Shown here in pieces: positions 39,062 to 49,075 of a DNA stretch of 51,535 nt; position 1 is the first letter of the stretch; each line of letters starts with the position of its first letter. Source of the DNA: an uncultured Pelagibacteraceae bacterium. Lineage in GTDB: Bacteria > Pseudomonadota > Alphaproteobacteria > Pelagibacterales > Pelagibacteraceae. The notes beneath the pieces were generated by a model, which ran no database searches, was not told the origin of the DNA, and saw only the letters and a program-made list of their open reading frames with translations. Where the stretch lies: contig CACKZI010000002.1 in the NCBI GenBank assembly GCA_902604605.1, forward strand, positions 1 through 51,535, read 5' to 3'. The translations under genes were made by a program, and so were the position numbers.

Positions 39062-41253
39062 TATGAGCTCATAAATTTTACTAACCAATTACTATTATAA
39101 GATTTTAATTCGTCAATCGTAACTTTTGTCTTTTCATTGATAATCATGAATTTATCTCTAATTTTGCCCACTTCTTCATAATGTACAGAGTTTTTTTCTA
39201 ATATTTGGCTAACTTCTTTAAAATCAGATTTTTCAATTTCTATAATGTACCTTCCTTGATCTTCAGAGAAAAAATACTCAATTTCATTAATTAATAGATT
39301 AGTTTGTTTTAATTCAATGCCTTTATTACCCTTAATACACATTTTACTAATTGCAGTAATTAAACCTCCAAGGGAGATGTCATGAGCACTTTTAATATAA
39401 TCTTTCATAGCAAGTTGAAGTAATGTTTCTCCGTTATTTTTTTCATTAAAAAGATTTACTTCCGGGGGTGGGCCATTTTTTTCATCTAAGATTACTCTAG
39501 CAAATAAACTTTGATCAATATGACCTTCTGTTTTGCCAATTAGTAAAACTAAATTATTAACTTCTTTAAAATCCATTGTTATCATTTTGTTATAATCTTT
39601 AATCAAACCAACACCACCTATCGAGGGGGTGGGTTTTATTCCAATTTCTTTTGTTTGGTTGTAAAAAGAAACATTTCCTGAAACTATAGGGAAATCTAAA
39701 TATTTACTTGCTTCACCAATTCCCTGAACACATTCGACAAATTCACCCATATTATCTTCATTTTCTGGACTTCCAAAGTTTAAACAATTTGTTATTGCTA
39801 CTGGAGTAGCTCCAACAGAAATCAAATTTCTCCAACTTTCAGCGACCACTTGTTTACCTCCAGTTAAAGGATGAGCCCAACAATAAACTGCTGAAGAGTC
39901 TACAGTGGCAGCTACCGCTTTATCTGTACCATGAACTCTAACTACACCAGAATCTCCTCCAGGTTTTTGAATAGTATCGCCCATGACAGTATGATCATAT
40001 TGTTGCCAAATCCATTCTTTACTACAAACGTTAGGATTAGATAAAATTTTTTTTAAAACATCTTTTATTTTTAGTTTACTGTAAGTTTCTTTTTTAATTT
40101 TATTTTTTTTAGGTAATTTAGCTTTTTTCCACTTTCGGTCATATAAAGGAGAATTTTCAACCAATATATTTATAGGTATATTTGCAACTTGATCATTATC
40201 AAAAAATAATTCAATATTCTTAGAATTTGTTGTTTTTCCTATTACAGCAAAATCTAAATTCCATTTATCAAATATTTTTTTTGCCATATCTTCTTTCCCA
40301 TTTTCTAAAATAATCAACATTCTTTCTTGACTTTCTGAAAGCATTATCTCGTAAGGTGTCATCTTTGCTTCTCTACAAGGGACTTTATTTAAATTAATTT
40401 CAATTCCCAAGTTTCCTTTTGAAGCCATTTCAATACTTGAAGATGTAAGGCCAGCTGCTCCCATATCTTGGATTGCAATAATGGAGTCTCCCGCCATAAG
40501 TTCTAAACAAGCTTCTAATAAAAGCTTTTCAGTAAACGGATCTCCAACTTGAACTGTAGGTTTTTTTTCCTCAATTTTTTCATCAAAACTTGCAGAAGCC
40601 ATACTCGCACCATGAATACCATCCCTACCTGTTTTGGATCCTACATAAATAACTGGTTTATCTAATCCTGCTGCTTTTGAGTAAAATATTTTATTTTTTT
40701 TAACAAGTCCCAAAGTCATAGCATTAACTAGAATATTTCCATTATAAGAGCTGTCAAAAGATGTTTGTCCAGCAATTGTTGGAACACCCATACAATTACC
40801 ATAACCACCAATGCCGTGAACCACCCCTCTTAGAAGATTTTTTGTTTTTTTGTGTTGAGGAGATCCAAAATGGATTGAATTTAAATTTGCTATTGGTCTG
40901 GCCCCCATAGTAAAAACATCCCGCATGATACCCCCAACTCCTGTTGCTGCACCTTGATAGGGTTCAATAAAAGAAGGGTGATTATGGCTTTCAATTTTAA
41001 ATACTATTGCATCTCCATCTTCAATATCAATTACTCCAGCATTTTCACCAGGTCCTTGAATAACTTTTTTTCCTGAAGTAGGTAGATTTTTTAAATGAAG
41101 TCTAGAAGATTTATAGGAACAATGTTCGTTCCACATTGCTGAAAAAATACCAAGTTCAGTTAAATTTGGTGTTCTCTTTAACAGTTCACATAGCTTTTTA
41201 TACTCATCTGCTTTTAAACCATGATCTATTGCTATTTTTTCATTAACTAACAT
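39061..41253 (-). CDS. purL: Phosphoribosylformylglycinamidine synthase, PurL subunit (three-subunit type)
   Basis: [64 protein letters not shown]. Confidence 0.97.
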   Translation of the reverse strand: MLVNEKIAIDHGLKADEYKKLCELLKRTPNLTELGIFSAMWNEHCSYKSSRLHLKNLPTSGKKVIQGPGENAGVIDIEDGDAIVFKIESHNHPSFIEPYQGAATGVGGIMRDVFTMGARPIANLNSIHFGSPQHKKTKNLLRGVVHGIGGYGNCMGVPTIAGQTSFDSSYNGNILVNAMTLGLVKKNKIFYSKAAGLDKPVIYVGSKTGRDGIHGASMASASFDEKIEEKKPTVQVGDPFTEKLLLEACLELMAGDSIIAIQDMGAAGLTSSSIEMASKGNLGIEINLNKVPCREAKMTPYEIMLSESQERMLIILENGKEDMAKKIFDKWNLDFAVIGKTTNSKNIELFFDNDQVANIPINILVENSPLYDRKWKKAKLPKKNKIKKETYSKLKIKDVLKKILSNPNVCSKEWIWQQYDHTVMGDTIQKPGGDSGVVRVHGTDKAVAATVDSSAVYCWAHPLTGGKQVVAESWRNLISVGATPVAITNCLNFGSPENEDNMGEFVECVQGIGEASKYLDFPIVSGNVSFYNQTKEIGIKPTPSIGGVGLIKDYNKMITMDFKEVNNLVLLIGKTEGHIDQSLFARVILDEKNGPPPEVNLFNEKNNGETLLQLAMKDYIKSAHDISLGGLITAISKMCIKGNKGIELKQTNLLINEIEYFFSEDQGRYIIEIEKSDFKEVSQILEKNSVHYEEVGKIRDKFMIINEKTKVTIDELKSYNSNWLVKFMSS

Positions 41254-41936
41254 TATTTAATATTATTTATTAAGTTTTTAAAAAATAAAGATCCATCCTC
41301 TCCAGATAAACTTTGATCAATCATTCTTTCCGGATGTGGCATCATTCCTAAAACATTTTTTTGTTTATTAAAGATCCCCGCAATATTCTTTAATGAACCA
41401 TTTGGATTGAATTGATCTTCTGTTTGACCATTATTATCACAATAGTAAATTGCAATTTGGTTGTTATCTTCAATTTCTTTAAGTTGATCTTTCGTACAAA
41501 AATAGTTTCCTTCATTGTGTGCTATATGAAACTCAAAAATATCTTTATCAAGATTTTTAAAATAAGGGTTATCTTTATTTTTTATTTTAATGAATATATT
41601 CTTACATATAAATTCTAAATATTTGTTTCTTAACAAAACTCCAGGCACCAAACCTGTTTCAACTAATATTTGGAAACCATTACAGATCCCCATTACTAAA
41701 CCACCTGATTTTGCAAAATTTATTACTGAATGCATAATTTTGGATTTAGAGGCCATACTTCCACATCTAAGATAATCGCCATAAGAAAAACCACCTGGCA
41801 GAACAACTAAATCACTTTTTGGTAATTCATTATCATCATGCCATACCATTTTATTTTTAAAACCAAATTTATTTAGAGCAACATCCATGTCTCTATCACA
41901 ATTTGAACCAGGAAAGGTTATTACAGATGATTTCAT
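41253..41936 (-). CDS. purQ: Phosphoribosylformylglycinamidine synthase, PurQ glutaminase subunit
   Basis: [48 protein letters not shown]. Confidence 0.96.
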   Translation of the reverse strand: MKSSVITFPGSNCDRDMDVALNKFGFKNKMVWHDDNELPKSDLVVLPGGFSYGDYLRCGSMASKSKIMHSVINFAKSGGLVMGICNGFQILVETGLVPGVLLRNKYLEFICKNIFIKIKNKDNPYFKNLDKDIFEFHIAHNEGNYFCTKDQLKEIEDNNQIAIYYCDNNGQTEDQFNPNGSLKNIAGIFNKQKNVLGMMPHPERMIDQSLSGEDGSLFFKNLINNIK

Positions 41937-41939
41937 TAA

Positions 41940-42182
41940 TTATTGTGTTTCAATAATTTGATAATTTTCGATAACAAGATTAGCTAAAAGTTTCTTGCAC
42001 ATATCTTCAACTATTTTTTTAGCTTTTACAGGGTCATTTTCTTCAACATCAATTTCAAAATATTTTCCTTGTCTTACTTCATTTACATGGTTGAAACCTA
42101 TGCCATCTAAAGCTTGTTGAATTACTTTACCTTGTGGATCCAAAACATCTTTCTTAAGAGTTATAATTGCTGAAACTTTCAT
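41940..42182 (-). CDS. purS: Phosphoribosylformylglycinamidine synthase, PurS subunit
   Basis: ITLKKDVLDPQGKVIQQALDGIGFNHVNEVRQGKYFEIDVEE. Confidence 0.95.
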   Translation of the reverse strand: MKVSAIITLKKDVLDPQGKVIQQALDGIGFNHVNEVRQGKYFEIDVEENDPVKAKKIVEDMCKKLLANLVIENYQIIETQ

Positions 42183-42964
42183 TTACTTTTTTTTTTAACT
42201 GAAGATAGTTTTGTAACATTTACAGCTGATATATTTGATTGTTCATGAAGAATACCAAGTCTTTTTGCAACTTCAGTGTAAGCAGGAATTAAATCTCCTA
42301 GATCTTTTCTAAATCTATCTTTATCAAGTTTTTTTTCAGTAATAGAGTCCCATAATCTACACGTGTCAGGACTTATTTCATCAGCTAAAATGATTTCATT
42401 TTTGCCATTGTTCTTTACTCTTCCAAATTCTAATTTAAAATCGATTAATTTTATTCCAACACCTCTAAACATACCTATCATAAAATCATTAATCCTAAAG
42501 ATCATTTTTTTTACTTTTTCAATTTCATTTCTAGTCGCCCAATCAAATGTGTAAATATGATCCTCAGAAATTAATGGATCTCCAAGGGCATCATCTTTTA
42601 AACAATACTCAATCAAAGGTTCTCTTAAAACAGTTCCATCTTCTATTCCTAATCTTTTAGTGATTGATCCTGTTGCTATATTTCTGATAACGAATTCGAT
42701 TGGAATTATCTCTGCTAATTTGATAATTTGTTCTCTCATATTGAGTCTTTTAACTAAATGATTTTTAATTCCTATTTGAGATAAATTTGAAAGAATATAT
42801 TCCGAAATTCTATTATTTAAAACTCCCTTACCTTCAATTATACTTTTTTTTTGGTTATTAAATGCAGTAGCATCATCTTTAAAATATTGGATAACCAAAT
42901 TTTTATCTGATGTAGCGTAAATAATTTTTGCTTTTCCTTCATAAATTTTTTTTCCTTTTTTCAT
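42179..42964 (-). CDS. purC: SAICAR synthetase
   Basis: IYEGKAKIIYATSDKNLVIQYFKDDATAFNNQKK, PIEFVIRNIATGS, LIDFKLEFGR, DEISPDTCRLWD. Confidence 0.97.
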   Translation of the reverse strand: MKKGKKIYEGKAKIIYATSDKNLVIQYFKDDATAFNNQKKSIIEGKGVLNNRISEYILSNLSQIGIKNHLVKRLNMREQIIKLAEIIPIEFVIRNIATGSITKRLGIEDGTVLREPLIEYCLKDDALGDPLISEDHIYTFDWATRNEIEKVKKMIFRINDFMIGMFRGVGIKLIDFKLEFGRVKNNGKNEIILADEISPDTCRLWDSITEKKLDKDRFRKDLGDLIPAYTEVAKRLGILHEQSNISAVNVTKLSSVKKKSK

Positions 42965-44256
42965 TATTTAAATACTCTTCTAAAAATTAAATTTACATTT
43001 TTGAAATGTTTAGAATAACTAAAAATAGTCTTTAATCTATTTGTAGAAATTTTATTCATAATATATTTATCAGATTTAATAACTTCAAATAAATTTAAAT
43101 TTTCAGCAAAACATTTTTTTGCACAAGTTTGAACCATTTTATAAGATTTTTCCCTACTCAAACCTGTTTTAGTTAACTCCAACATTAGCTCTTGAGAAAA
43201 AATTAGTCCTTTAGTTAAATTTAAATTTTCTAACATTTTTTTGGGATATACAATCATATTATCTAGAATGTTAGTTAATCTTACTAGAGCAAAATCCAGA
43301 GTTATATTTGCATCTGGCCCTATATTTCTCTCTACACTTGAATGTGAAATGTCTCTCTCATGCCATAATGCAATATTTTCTAGGGCAGGGGTTACTGTGC
43401 TCCTGACCATCCTTGCAAGACCAGTAAGATTTTCACTTAGTATTGGGTTTTTTTTGTGTGGCATTGCTGACGAACCTTTTTGATTTTTTGAAAAGTATTC
43501 TTGAAGTTCATAAACTTCAGTTCTTTGCAAATGTCTTATTTCAATCGCTACTCTCTCAATTGAGCCTGCAATAATTCCCAAAACTGAAAAATAAAATGCA
43601 TGACGGTCTCTTGGAATAATTTGTGTTGAAATAGGCTCAACTTTTAAACTTAGTTTTTTTGCGACATGTTTTTCAACGTTTGGATTAATATTTGCAAAAG
43701 TTCCAACAGCACCTGAGATGGCACAAGTAGAAATTTCATCAATTGCATCAATTAATCTTTTTTTATTTCTTTTGAATTCTTCGTAAAAAGATGCAAGCTT
43801 TAAGCCAAAGGTAATTGGCTCTGCGTGAATACCATGACTTCTACCCATGCAGGGTGTAAATTTATATCTTCTTGCCTGTCTTTTTAAGACTTTAAGTATT
43901 TGATTTAAATCTTTTACTAGAATTTTACCAGACTGAACTAACTGAATGTTAAAACTTGTGTCTACCACATCTGATGAAGTCATTCCTTGATGAAGGTATC
44001 TAGCTTTAATACCTGCTTTTTCAGTCACAGAAGTTAAAAAAGCAATTACATCATGTTTGACTTGGCCCTCAATTTGATGAATCCTTTTTACATTTATTTT
44101 TGCTTTTTTTCTTACAATTGAAGATACACCCCTTGGTATTTGTCCAAGTTTTTCCATTGCTTGAGCTGCAGCTATTTCAACATCAAGCCAAATTTTATAT
44201 TTGTTTTCTTCTGACCAAATATCAGTGAGTTCTTTTCTCGAGTATCTTTTAATCAT
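42964..44256 (-). CDS. purB: Adenylosuccinate lyase
   Basis: TSSDVVDTSFNIQL, GRSHGIHAEPITFGLK, GSSAMPHKKNPILSENLTGLAR. Confidence 0.97.
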   Translation of the reverse strand: MIKRYSRKELTDIWSEENKYKIWLDVEIAAAQAMEKLGQIPRGVSSIVRKKAKINVKRIHQIEGQVKHDVIAFLTSVTEKAGIKARYLHQGMTSSDVVDTSFNIQLVQSGKILVKDLNQILKVLKRQARRYKFTPCMGRSHGIHAEPITFGLKLASFYEEFKRNKKRLIDAIDEISTCAISGAVGTFANINPNVEKHVAKKLSLKVEPISTQIIPRDRHAFYFSVLGIIAGSIERVAIEIRHLQRTEVYELQEYFSKNQKGSSAMPHKKNPILSENLTGLARMVRSTVTPALENIALWHERDISHSSVERNIGPDANITLDFALVRLTNILDNMIVYPKKMLENLNLTKGLIFSQELMLELTKTGLSREKSYKMVQTCAKKCFAENLNLFEVIKSDKYIMNKISTNRLKTIFSYSKHFKNVNLIFRRVFK

Positions 44257-44259
44257 TAA

Positions 44260-45033
44260 TTATAAGTATGGGGGCTTTAAATAACCTTTAGCAGATTCTG
44301 TAAAGATTTCATAACCATTTTCTGTAATTCCTATTGTATGCTCAAATTGTGCAGATAAAGATTTATCTTTTGTAACAGCAGTCCAACCATCATTAAGCAT
44401 TTTAACATCATATTTTCCAGCATTAATCATTGGTTCAATTGTAAAAGTCATGCCTGGTGTTAACTCTTTGCCGGTATTCTTGTTTCCATAATGTAATATG
44501 TTTGGTGGTTCGTGAAAAGTAGTGCTAATACCATGACCACAAAAATCTCTTACTACAGAAAAACCTTTTTCCTCAACATAGGATTGAATTTCATAACCAA
44601 TATCACCAAGTTTTATTCCAGGTTTCAAAATCTTAATTGCCTTCATCATTGACTCATAAGTTGCATCAATAAGATTATTCAATTTAACGGGAGTTTTTCC
44701 AATACAAAACATTCTACTAGTATCACCATAATGCTCATTTATAATCGCTGTAACATCTACATTCACTGCGTCTCCTTCTTCTAAAATTCGATTTTCAGAT
44801 GGAATACCATGACAAACAACGTGATTTAAAGATGTACATAAAGATTTTTTAAAACCACGATAATATAATGGAGCCGAGTATCCTCCATTATCACGAATAA
44901 ACTCATAACCAAGTTTATCTATATAGTTGGTAGAAATTCCTTCTTTGATATTATCTGTAAGCATGTCTAATGTTTTAGCAGCGAGTTTCCCTGCAACTCT
45001 CATTTTTTCAAATTTTTCTGAATAATTACTCAT
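44260..45033 (-). CDS. map: Type I methionine aminopeptidase
   Basis: SLNHVVCHGIP, GDAVNVDVTAIINEHYGDTSRMF, FCGHGISTTFHEPPNILHYG, GMTFTIEPM. Confidence 0.97.
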   Translation of the reverse strand: MSNYSEKFEKMRVAGKLAAKTLDMLTDNIKEGISTNYIDKLGYEFIRDNGGYSAPLYYRGFKKSLCTSLNHVVCHGIPSENRILEEGDAVNVDVTAIINEHYGDTSRMFCIGKTPVKLNNLIDATYESMMKAIKILKPGIKLGDIGYEIQSYVEEKGFSVVRDFCGHGISTTFHEPPNILHYGNKNTGKELTPGMTFTIEPMINAGKYDVKMLNDGWTAVTKDKSLSAQFEHTIGITENGYEIFTESAKGYLKPPYL

Positions 45034-45724
45034 CTATAATTTTAATTTTTTTATCAATAAATATTTCTTTTGAACTTACTTTACACCTATAAGCTAAAAA
45101 ATTAACACCAGCTTTTTTTGCTTTAAGATAATTTTTATAATATTCATTATCTATATCCTTAGCTATTTTAAAACATTCCATATTTTGTATCTGGACTAAA
45201 AATATTAAGTAAGTTTTATAACCTTTTTTTATGGCATCAATAAGGGTAAGTAAATGTTTTGAGCCCCTAGATGTAATTGCATCTGGAAATTCAGCAGTTT
45301 TTTTTTCTCTAAAAAGTGTTACATTTTTTACCTCTACAAAGCTTTTTTGCTCCTTTTTTTCTAATAAAAAGTCAAACCTTGTTTCTTTATTAAAATAAAC
45401 TTCAGCTTTAATTTTATCATTATCTTTTAATTCTTTAATTAGATTTTTTTTTAGGCCATGATTAACAATTTTGTTGGCCATATGAGTATTTACTCCAACA
45501 AGATTTTTGTGAGCCTTGATCATTTCTAGGCCATATTTTAATTTTCGTTTAGGGTCATCATTTTTAAGCAGGTAAACATCGTTACCTTCGTTTAATAGAC
45601 CTTTCATCGAACCTGTATTAGGACAATGGGCCGTGACAATTTCTTTATTCAATTTAACATCAACAAAAAAACGTTTATATCTTTTGATTAATTTGCCTTT
45701 TAATAAAGACTTGGTAAATTCCAT
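45026..45724 (-). CDS. sfsA: Sugar fermentation stimulation protein homolog SfsA
   Basis: LIKRYKRFFVDVKL, AHCPNTGSMKGLL, FVEVKNVTLFREKKTAEFPDAITSRGSKHLLTL; MEFTKS start at 45724 preferred over MYNLNM at 45739. Confidence 0.92.
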   Translation of the reverse strand: MEFTKSLLKGKLIKRYKRFFVDVKLNKEIVTAHCPNTGSMKGLLNEGNDVYLLKNDDPKRKLKYGLEMIKAHKNLVGVNTHMANKIVNHGLKKNLIKELKDNDKIKAEVYFNKETRFDFLLEKKEQKSFVEVKNVTLFREKKTAEFPDAITSRGSKHLLTLIDAIKKGYKTYLIFLVQIQNMECFKIAKDIDNEYYKNYLKAKKAGVNFLAYRCKVSSKEIFIDKKIKIIDE

Positions 45725-45738
45725 ATTCAAATTATACA
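45711..45738. promoter_or_regulatory. Candidate overlapping divergent promoters: minus-strand TATAAT (45731-45736) for sfsA and plus-strand TTGGTA-N16-TATACA (45711-45716/45733-45738) for the CinA-like gene
   Basis: Hexamers read directly; each ends 6-7 nt before its start codon. Confidence 0.4.
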
Positions 45739-45745
45739 TATAAAA

Positions 45746-46495
45746 ATGACAAAAAACACAAAAGTAAATGCCGCGATATTAATAATTGGAAATGAAATTC
45801 TATCTGGAAGAACTCAAGATACAAATACTAGCACTTTAGCAGTTTGGCTTAACACAATTGGAGTTAAGGTAAATGAAGTAAGAGTTATTCCTGATGTTGA
45901 AAAAACAATTGTTAATACACTTAATCTATTAAGAAAAGAAAATGATTATGTTTTCACAACTGGCGGTATTGGTCCAACTCACGACGACATTACAGCGGAG
46001 TCAGTTTCAAAAGCTTTTGGTGTTAAATATGAAATACATAAAGAGGCCTTTAAAATATTAGAGGCTTATTACAAACCAGGTGAATTTAACGAGGGAAGAC
46101 AAAGAATGGTATGGATGCCCGCAAATGCAGAATTAATTTTAAACCCAACAAGTGGCGCTCCAGGATTTAGTGTTGAAAATGTATTTTGTCTACCTGGTGT
46201 TCCTTCAATTATGAAATCTATGTTAGGTAGTTTAAAAAACAGAATTATCGGTGGAGAGCCTATCCTAAGCCATACCATTAGTTTAAGAACAGTTGAAAGC
46301 GAAATTGCAAACTCATTAACTTTAGTACAAGATAAAAATAAAGATGTTGAGATAGGTAGTTACCCTTTCTTTCATGCTGGAAAATTAGGTGTTTCAATTG
46401 TACTTCGATCAGAAAACCAATCTAAGATAGATATTTGTAATTCACAAATTTTAGAATTTATAAAAGAAAAAAAAATCGAAATAGTAGATCGTTAA
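45746..46495 (+). CDS. Molybdopterin-binding-domain protein, CinA N-terminal-like (COG1058 type), no C-terminal deamidase domain
   Basis: AAILIIGNEILSGRTQDTNTSTLAVWLNTIGVKVNEVRVIPD, YVFTTGGIGPTHDDITAESVSKAFGV, GAPGFSVENVFCLPGVPSIM. Confidence 0.88.
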   Translation: MTKNTKVNAAILIIGNEILSGRTQDTNTSTLAVWLNTIGVKVNEVRVIPDVEKTIVNTLNLLRKENDYVFTTGGIGPTHDDITAESVSKAFGVKYEIHKEAFKILEAYYKPGEFNEGRQRMVWMPANAELILNPTSGAPGFSVENVFCLPGVPSIMKSMLGSLKNRIIGGEPILSHTISLRTVESEIANSLTLVQDKNKDVEIGSYPFFHAGKLGVSIVLRSENQSKIDICNSQILEFIKEKKIEIVDR

Positions 46496-46900
46496 ATGCT
46501 TTATTTTGCTTATGGTAGTAATCTTAATCATTTTCAAATGAAAAGAAGATGTAAAGATAGCATTTTTTTGAAAAAGATTAATCTTAAGAATTTTAAACTT
46601 ACATTTAGAAGTAAATATAGAGCTGCAGATATCGAACCAAAAAAAAATTCAATAGTTCCAGGCGGTTTATTTGAAATATCTAAAAGTGATGAAAAAAAAC
46701 TTGATGTTTATGAGGATTACCCAAAGTTATACAAAAAATATTATTTTTATTTTTATGGCAAAAGAGTAATGACTTACACAATGGTTAAAAAAACACCTTT
46801 CAAATTTCCAACAGAACGATATCTAAATGTTGTAAAACAAGGATATAAGGATTGCAATCTTGATAAAAAAAACTTACAAAATGCTTTAAAGTTGATGTGA
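46496..46900 (+). CDS. Gamma-glutamylcyclotransferase (GGCT/AIG2)-like protein
   Basis: MLYFAYGSNLNHFQMKRRC, PGGLFEISKSDEKKLDVYEDYPKLYKK. Confidence 0.85.
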   Translation: MLYFAYGSNLNHFQMKRRCKDSIFLKKINLKNFKLTFRSKYRAADIEPKKNSIVPGGLFEISKSDEKKLDVYEDYPKLYKKYYFYFYGKRVMTYTMVKKTPFKFPTERYLNVVKQGYKDCNLDKKNLQNALKLM

Positions 46901-46901
46901 A

Positions 46902-47828
46902 ATGAATATTTCAATTGTAATACCCTGCCACAACGAAGAAAAAAATATCCCTGAAATTACCGAAAGATTTATGAAAATAATAAAAGAAACTGATTTGGAG
47001 TTATACAAAATAATATTTGTTGATGATGGATCAACAGATCACAGTTGGCAAGAAATTAGTTCTTTGACTAAAAAATTTAAAAATAAGATTTTAGGAGTAA
47101 AGTTATCAAGAAACTTTGGTCATCAAAACGCTGTTATGACAGGTTTAAAATTTTGTAAAAGTGATTTAACATTAATTATTGATGCTGATTTACAAGATCC
47201 CCCAGAACTATTAAAAGAAATGTTTGATAAGTTAAAAAATGAAAAAGCTAATTGTGTTTATGGAAAAAGAATTTCTAGAAAAGATACTTTTTTTAAAAAA
47301 ATAACTGCAAAAATGTTTTATAGAATCTTTAATAAACTCTCATATACTAAAATACCTCTCGATGCAGGAGATTTTAGGTTGATCGATAATAAGATAGTTC
47401 AAAACCTGATTAAGTTAAATGAGACAGACCCATTTATAAGAGGACTTGTTCCATGGACAGGATTTAAACAAATTCCAATAGAGTATGATAGAAGTGAGAG
47501 AAAAAGTGGTGAGTCTAGTTACGATTTAAAAAAAATGTTAAATTTAACTTTAGATGGAATGTTGAGTTTTTCAAACTTCCCACTAAAGATTTCATATTAT
47601 ATTTGTCTGATTTCATTATTCATATTATTTTTATTAGTAGTGTACACATTAAATAGCTTTTTTAGTGGTCAAACAGTTCCAGGCTGGACAAGTTTAATTA
47701 TTGTAATATTGTTTTTTAATTCTATTCTTTTTTTTATACTGGCAATTTTTGGAGAATACTTGGGAAGAATATTTTTAGAAATTAAAAAAAGACCTAATGT
47801 AATAATATCAGAAGTTACAGAAGATTGA
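46902..47828 (+). CDS. GT2 glycosyltransferase, DPM1/GtrB/ArnC-like polyprenyl-phosphate glycosyltransferase
   Basis: ISIVIPCHNEEKNIPEI, FVDDGSTDHSW, LSRNFGHQNAVMTGL, IDADLQDPPELL, two C-terminal TM helices. Confidence 0.88.
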   Translation: MNISIVIPCHNEEKNIPEITERFMKIIKETDLELYKIIFVDDGSTDHSWQEISSLTKKFKNKILGVKLSRNFGHQNAVMTGLKFCKSDLTLIIDADLQDPPELLKEMFDKLKNEKANCVYGKRISRKDTFFKKITAKMFYRIFNKLSYTKIPLDAGDFRLIDNKIVQNLIKLNETDPFIRGLVPWTGFKQIPIEYDRSERKSGESSYDLKKMLNLTLDGMLSFSNFPLKISYYICLISLFILFLLVVYTLNSFFSGQTVPGWTSLIIVILFFNSILFFILAIFGEYLGRIFLEIKKRPNVIISEVTED

Positions 47829-47840
47829 TATTTTTGATAG

Positions 47841-49073
47841 ATGCATCTATTTATAAAAAACTTTAAATACAGTCTATTATTATTAATTTTATTAGTTCCT
47901 TTATTCTACTTTTTTTTATATTCAAATTTTTGGAATATATTTATAGGCAATTCGCAAATTATCTTTAGTGACTTAAAATTAAATATTCATTGGTTAAAGT
48001 GTAACTATCAAAATTTTAAAGTTTATGAGGATAATACTTGTAATTTGTTTAGAACAAATTATGGACCATCTTTATTTTTTATACCATTTAATGAAACTTT
48101 AGAAAGTTTTTATCTTAAATATTTTCCGTATATAATTTATCTAATTTTTCCTTTAGCAAGTATTTTGATTAACAATCCCAAAAATTTGTCTCAGTCAATA
48201 ATTCTATTTATCGTATTATTCAATCCTGCAGTTTTTTTATTACTCGAAAGAATGAATTTTGATATTTATGTTTTGTTATTTTTGATTTTTATTGTTTACA
48301 ATAAAATTTTCTTTTTAAACTGGATTATAATTATTTTTTTGGGACTAACAAAAATCTATCCTTTTATTTTAGGTATAAGTATTTTTTTCGAAAATTTAAT
48401 GAGATCTAAAAGAATGATGTTTTATATATTTTTATTAATAGCAATTACAAGCTTAACATATGTATCTTTAAATTTTGATAAATATTTGTATGTATTAACC
48501 TCTGGTGGTGCAAAAGCGGGTTTACACTTATTATTTTCTATTAAAAGTTTTTCTAAAATTTTAAAGTATCAATTTGATATTAACTATATTTTATCATTAC
48601 CTATAATTTTATTTTTTTTCATTTATTTGATTAAAAAAATTATCAATCAATTAAATCAAAACGATTTTATGAAATCTTTTGATTTAGAGTCAAAAAAAGT
48701 AAAATTATTCATTTTATCGGGAACAACGATATCATTATGTTATATTTTTTTTTCAAATTATCTCTACAGAGAAGCCTTTTTCATTCTATTATTGCCTTTT
48801 TTAAATGATCTATTCTTTGATAAAAAAATATTTTTAATGAAAATTTTATTATACCTATTTTTAATAAAATTTTCTTTCCAGTATATTTATGGATATTTTA
48901 ATGTTGTTGAAAGTTTTTATTATATAGATAATGTAAGATATTATTCCGCATCTTTTTTAATAGTAAGTTTTATTAAGGGTGTAATAGATTTTTTTACTAT
49001 TGCATTTATAAGTTCAATAACTTTTATGATGATTAAAGAATATTATAAAAAAATTAAATCTATAAATTATTAA
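47841..49073 (+). CDS. Polytopic membrane protein, possible GT-C (GT87/DUF2029-like) glycosyltransferase
   Basis: Many TM segments; ERMNFDIYVLLFLIF and GLTKIYPFILG resemble GT87-like ERGNxD...KxYP patterns. Confidence 0.55.
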   Translation: MHLFIKNFKYSLLLLILLVPLFYFFLYSNFWNIFIGNSQIIFSDLKLNIHWLKCNYQNFKVYEDNTCNLFRTNYGPSLFFIPFNETLESFYLKYFPYIIYLIFPLASILINNPKNLSQSIILFIVLFNPAVFLLLERMNFDIYVLLFLIFIVYNKIFFLNWIIIIFLGLTKIYPFILGISIFFENLMRSKRMMFYIFLLIAITSLTYVSLNFDKYLYVLTSGGAKAGLHLLFSIKSFSKILKYQFDINYILSLPIILFFFIYLIKKIINQLNQNDFMKSFDLESKKVKLFILSGTTISLCYIFFSNYLYREAFFILLLPFLNDLFFDKKIFLMKILLYLFLIKFSFQYIYGYFNVVESFYYIDNVRYYSASFLIVSFIKGVIDFFTIAFISSITFMMIKEYYKKIKSINY

Positions 49074-49075
49074 TT

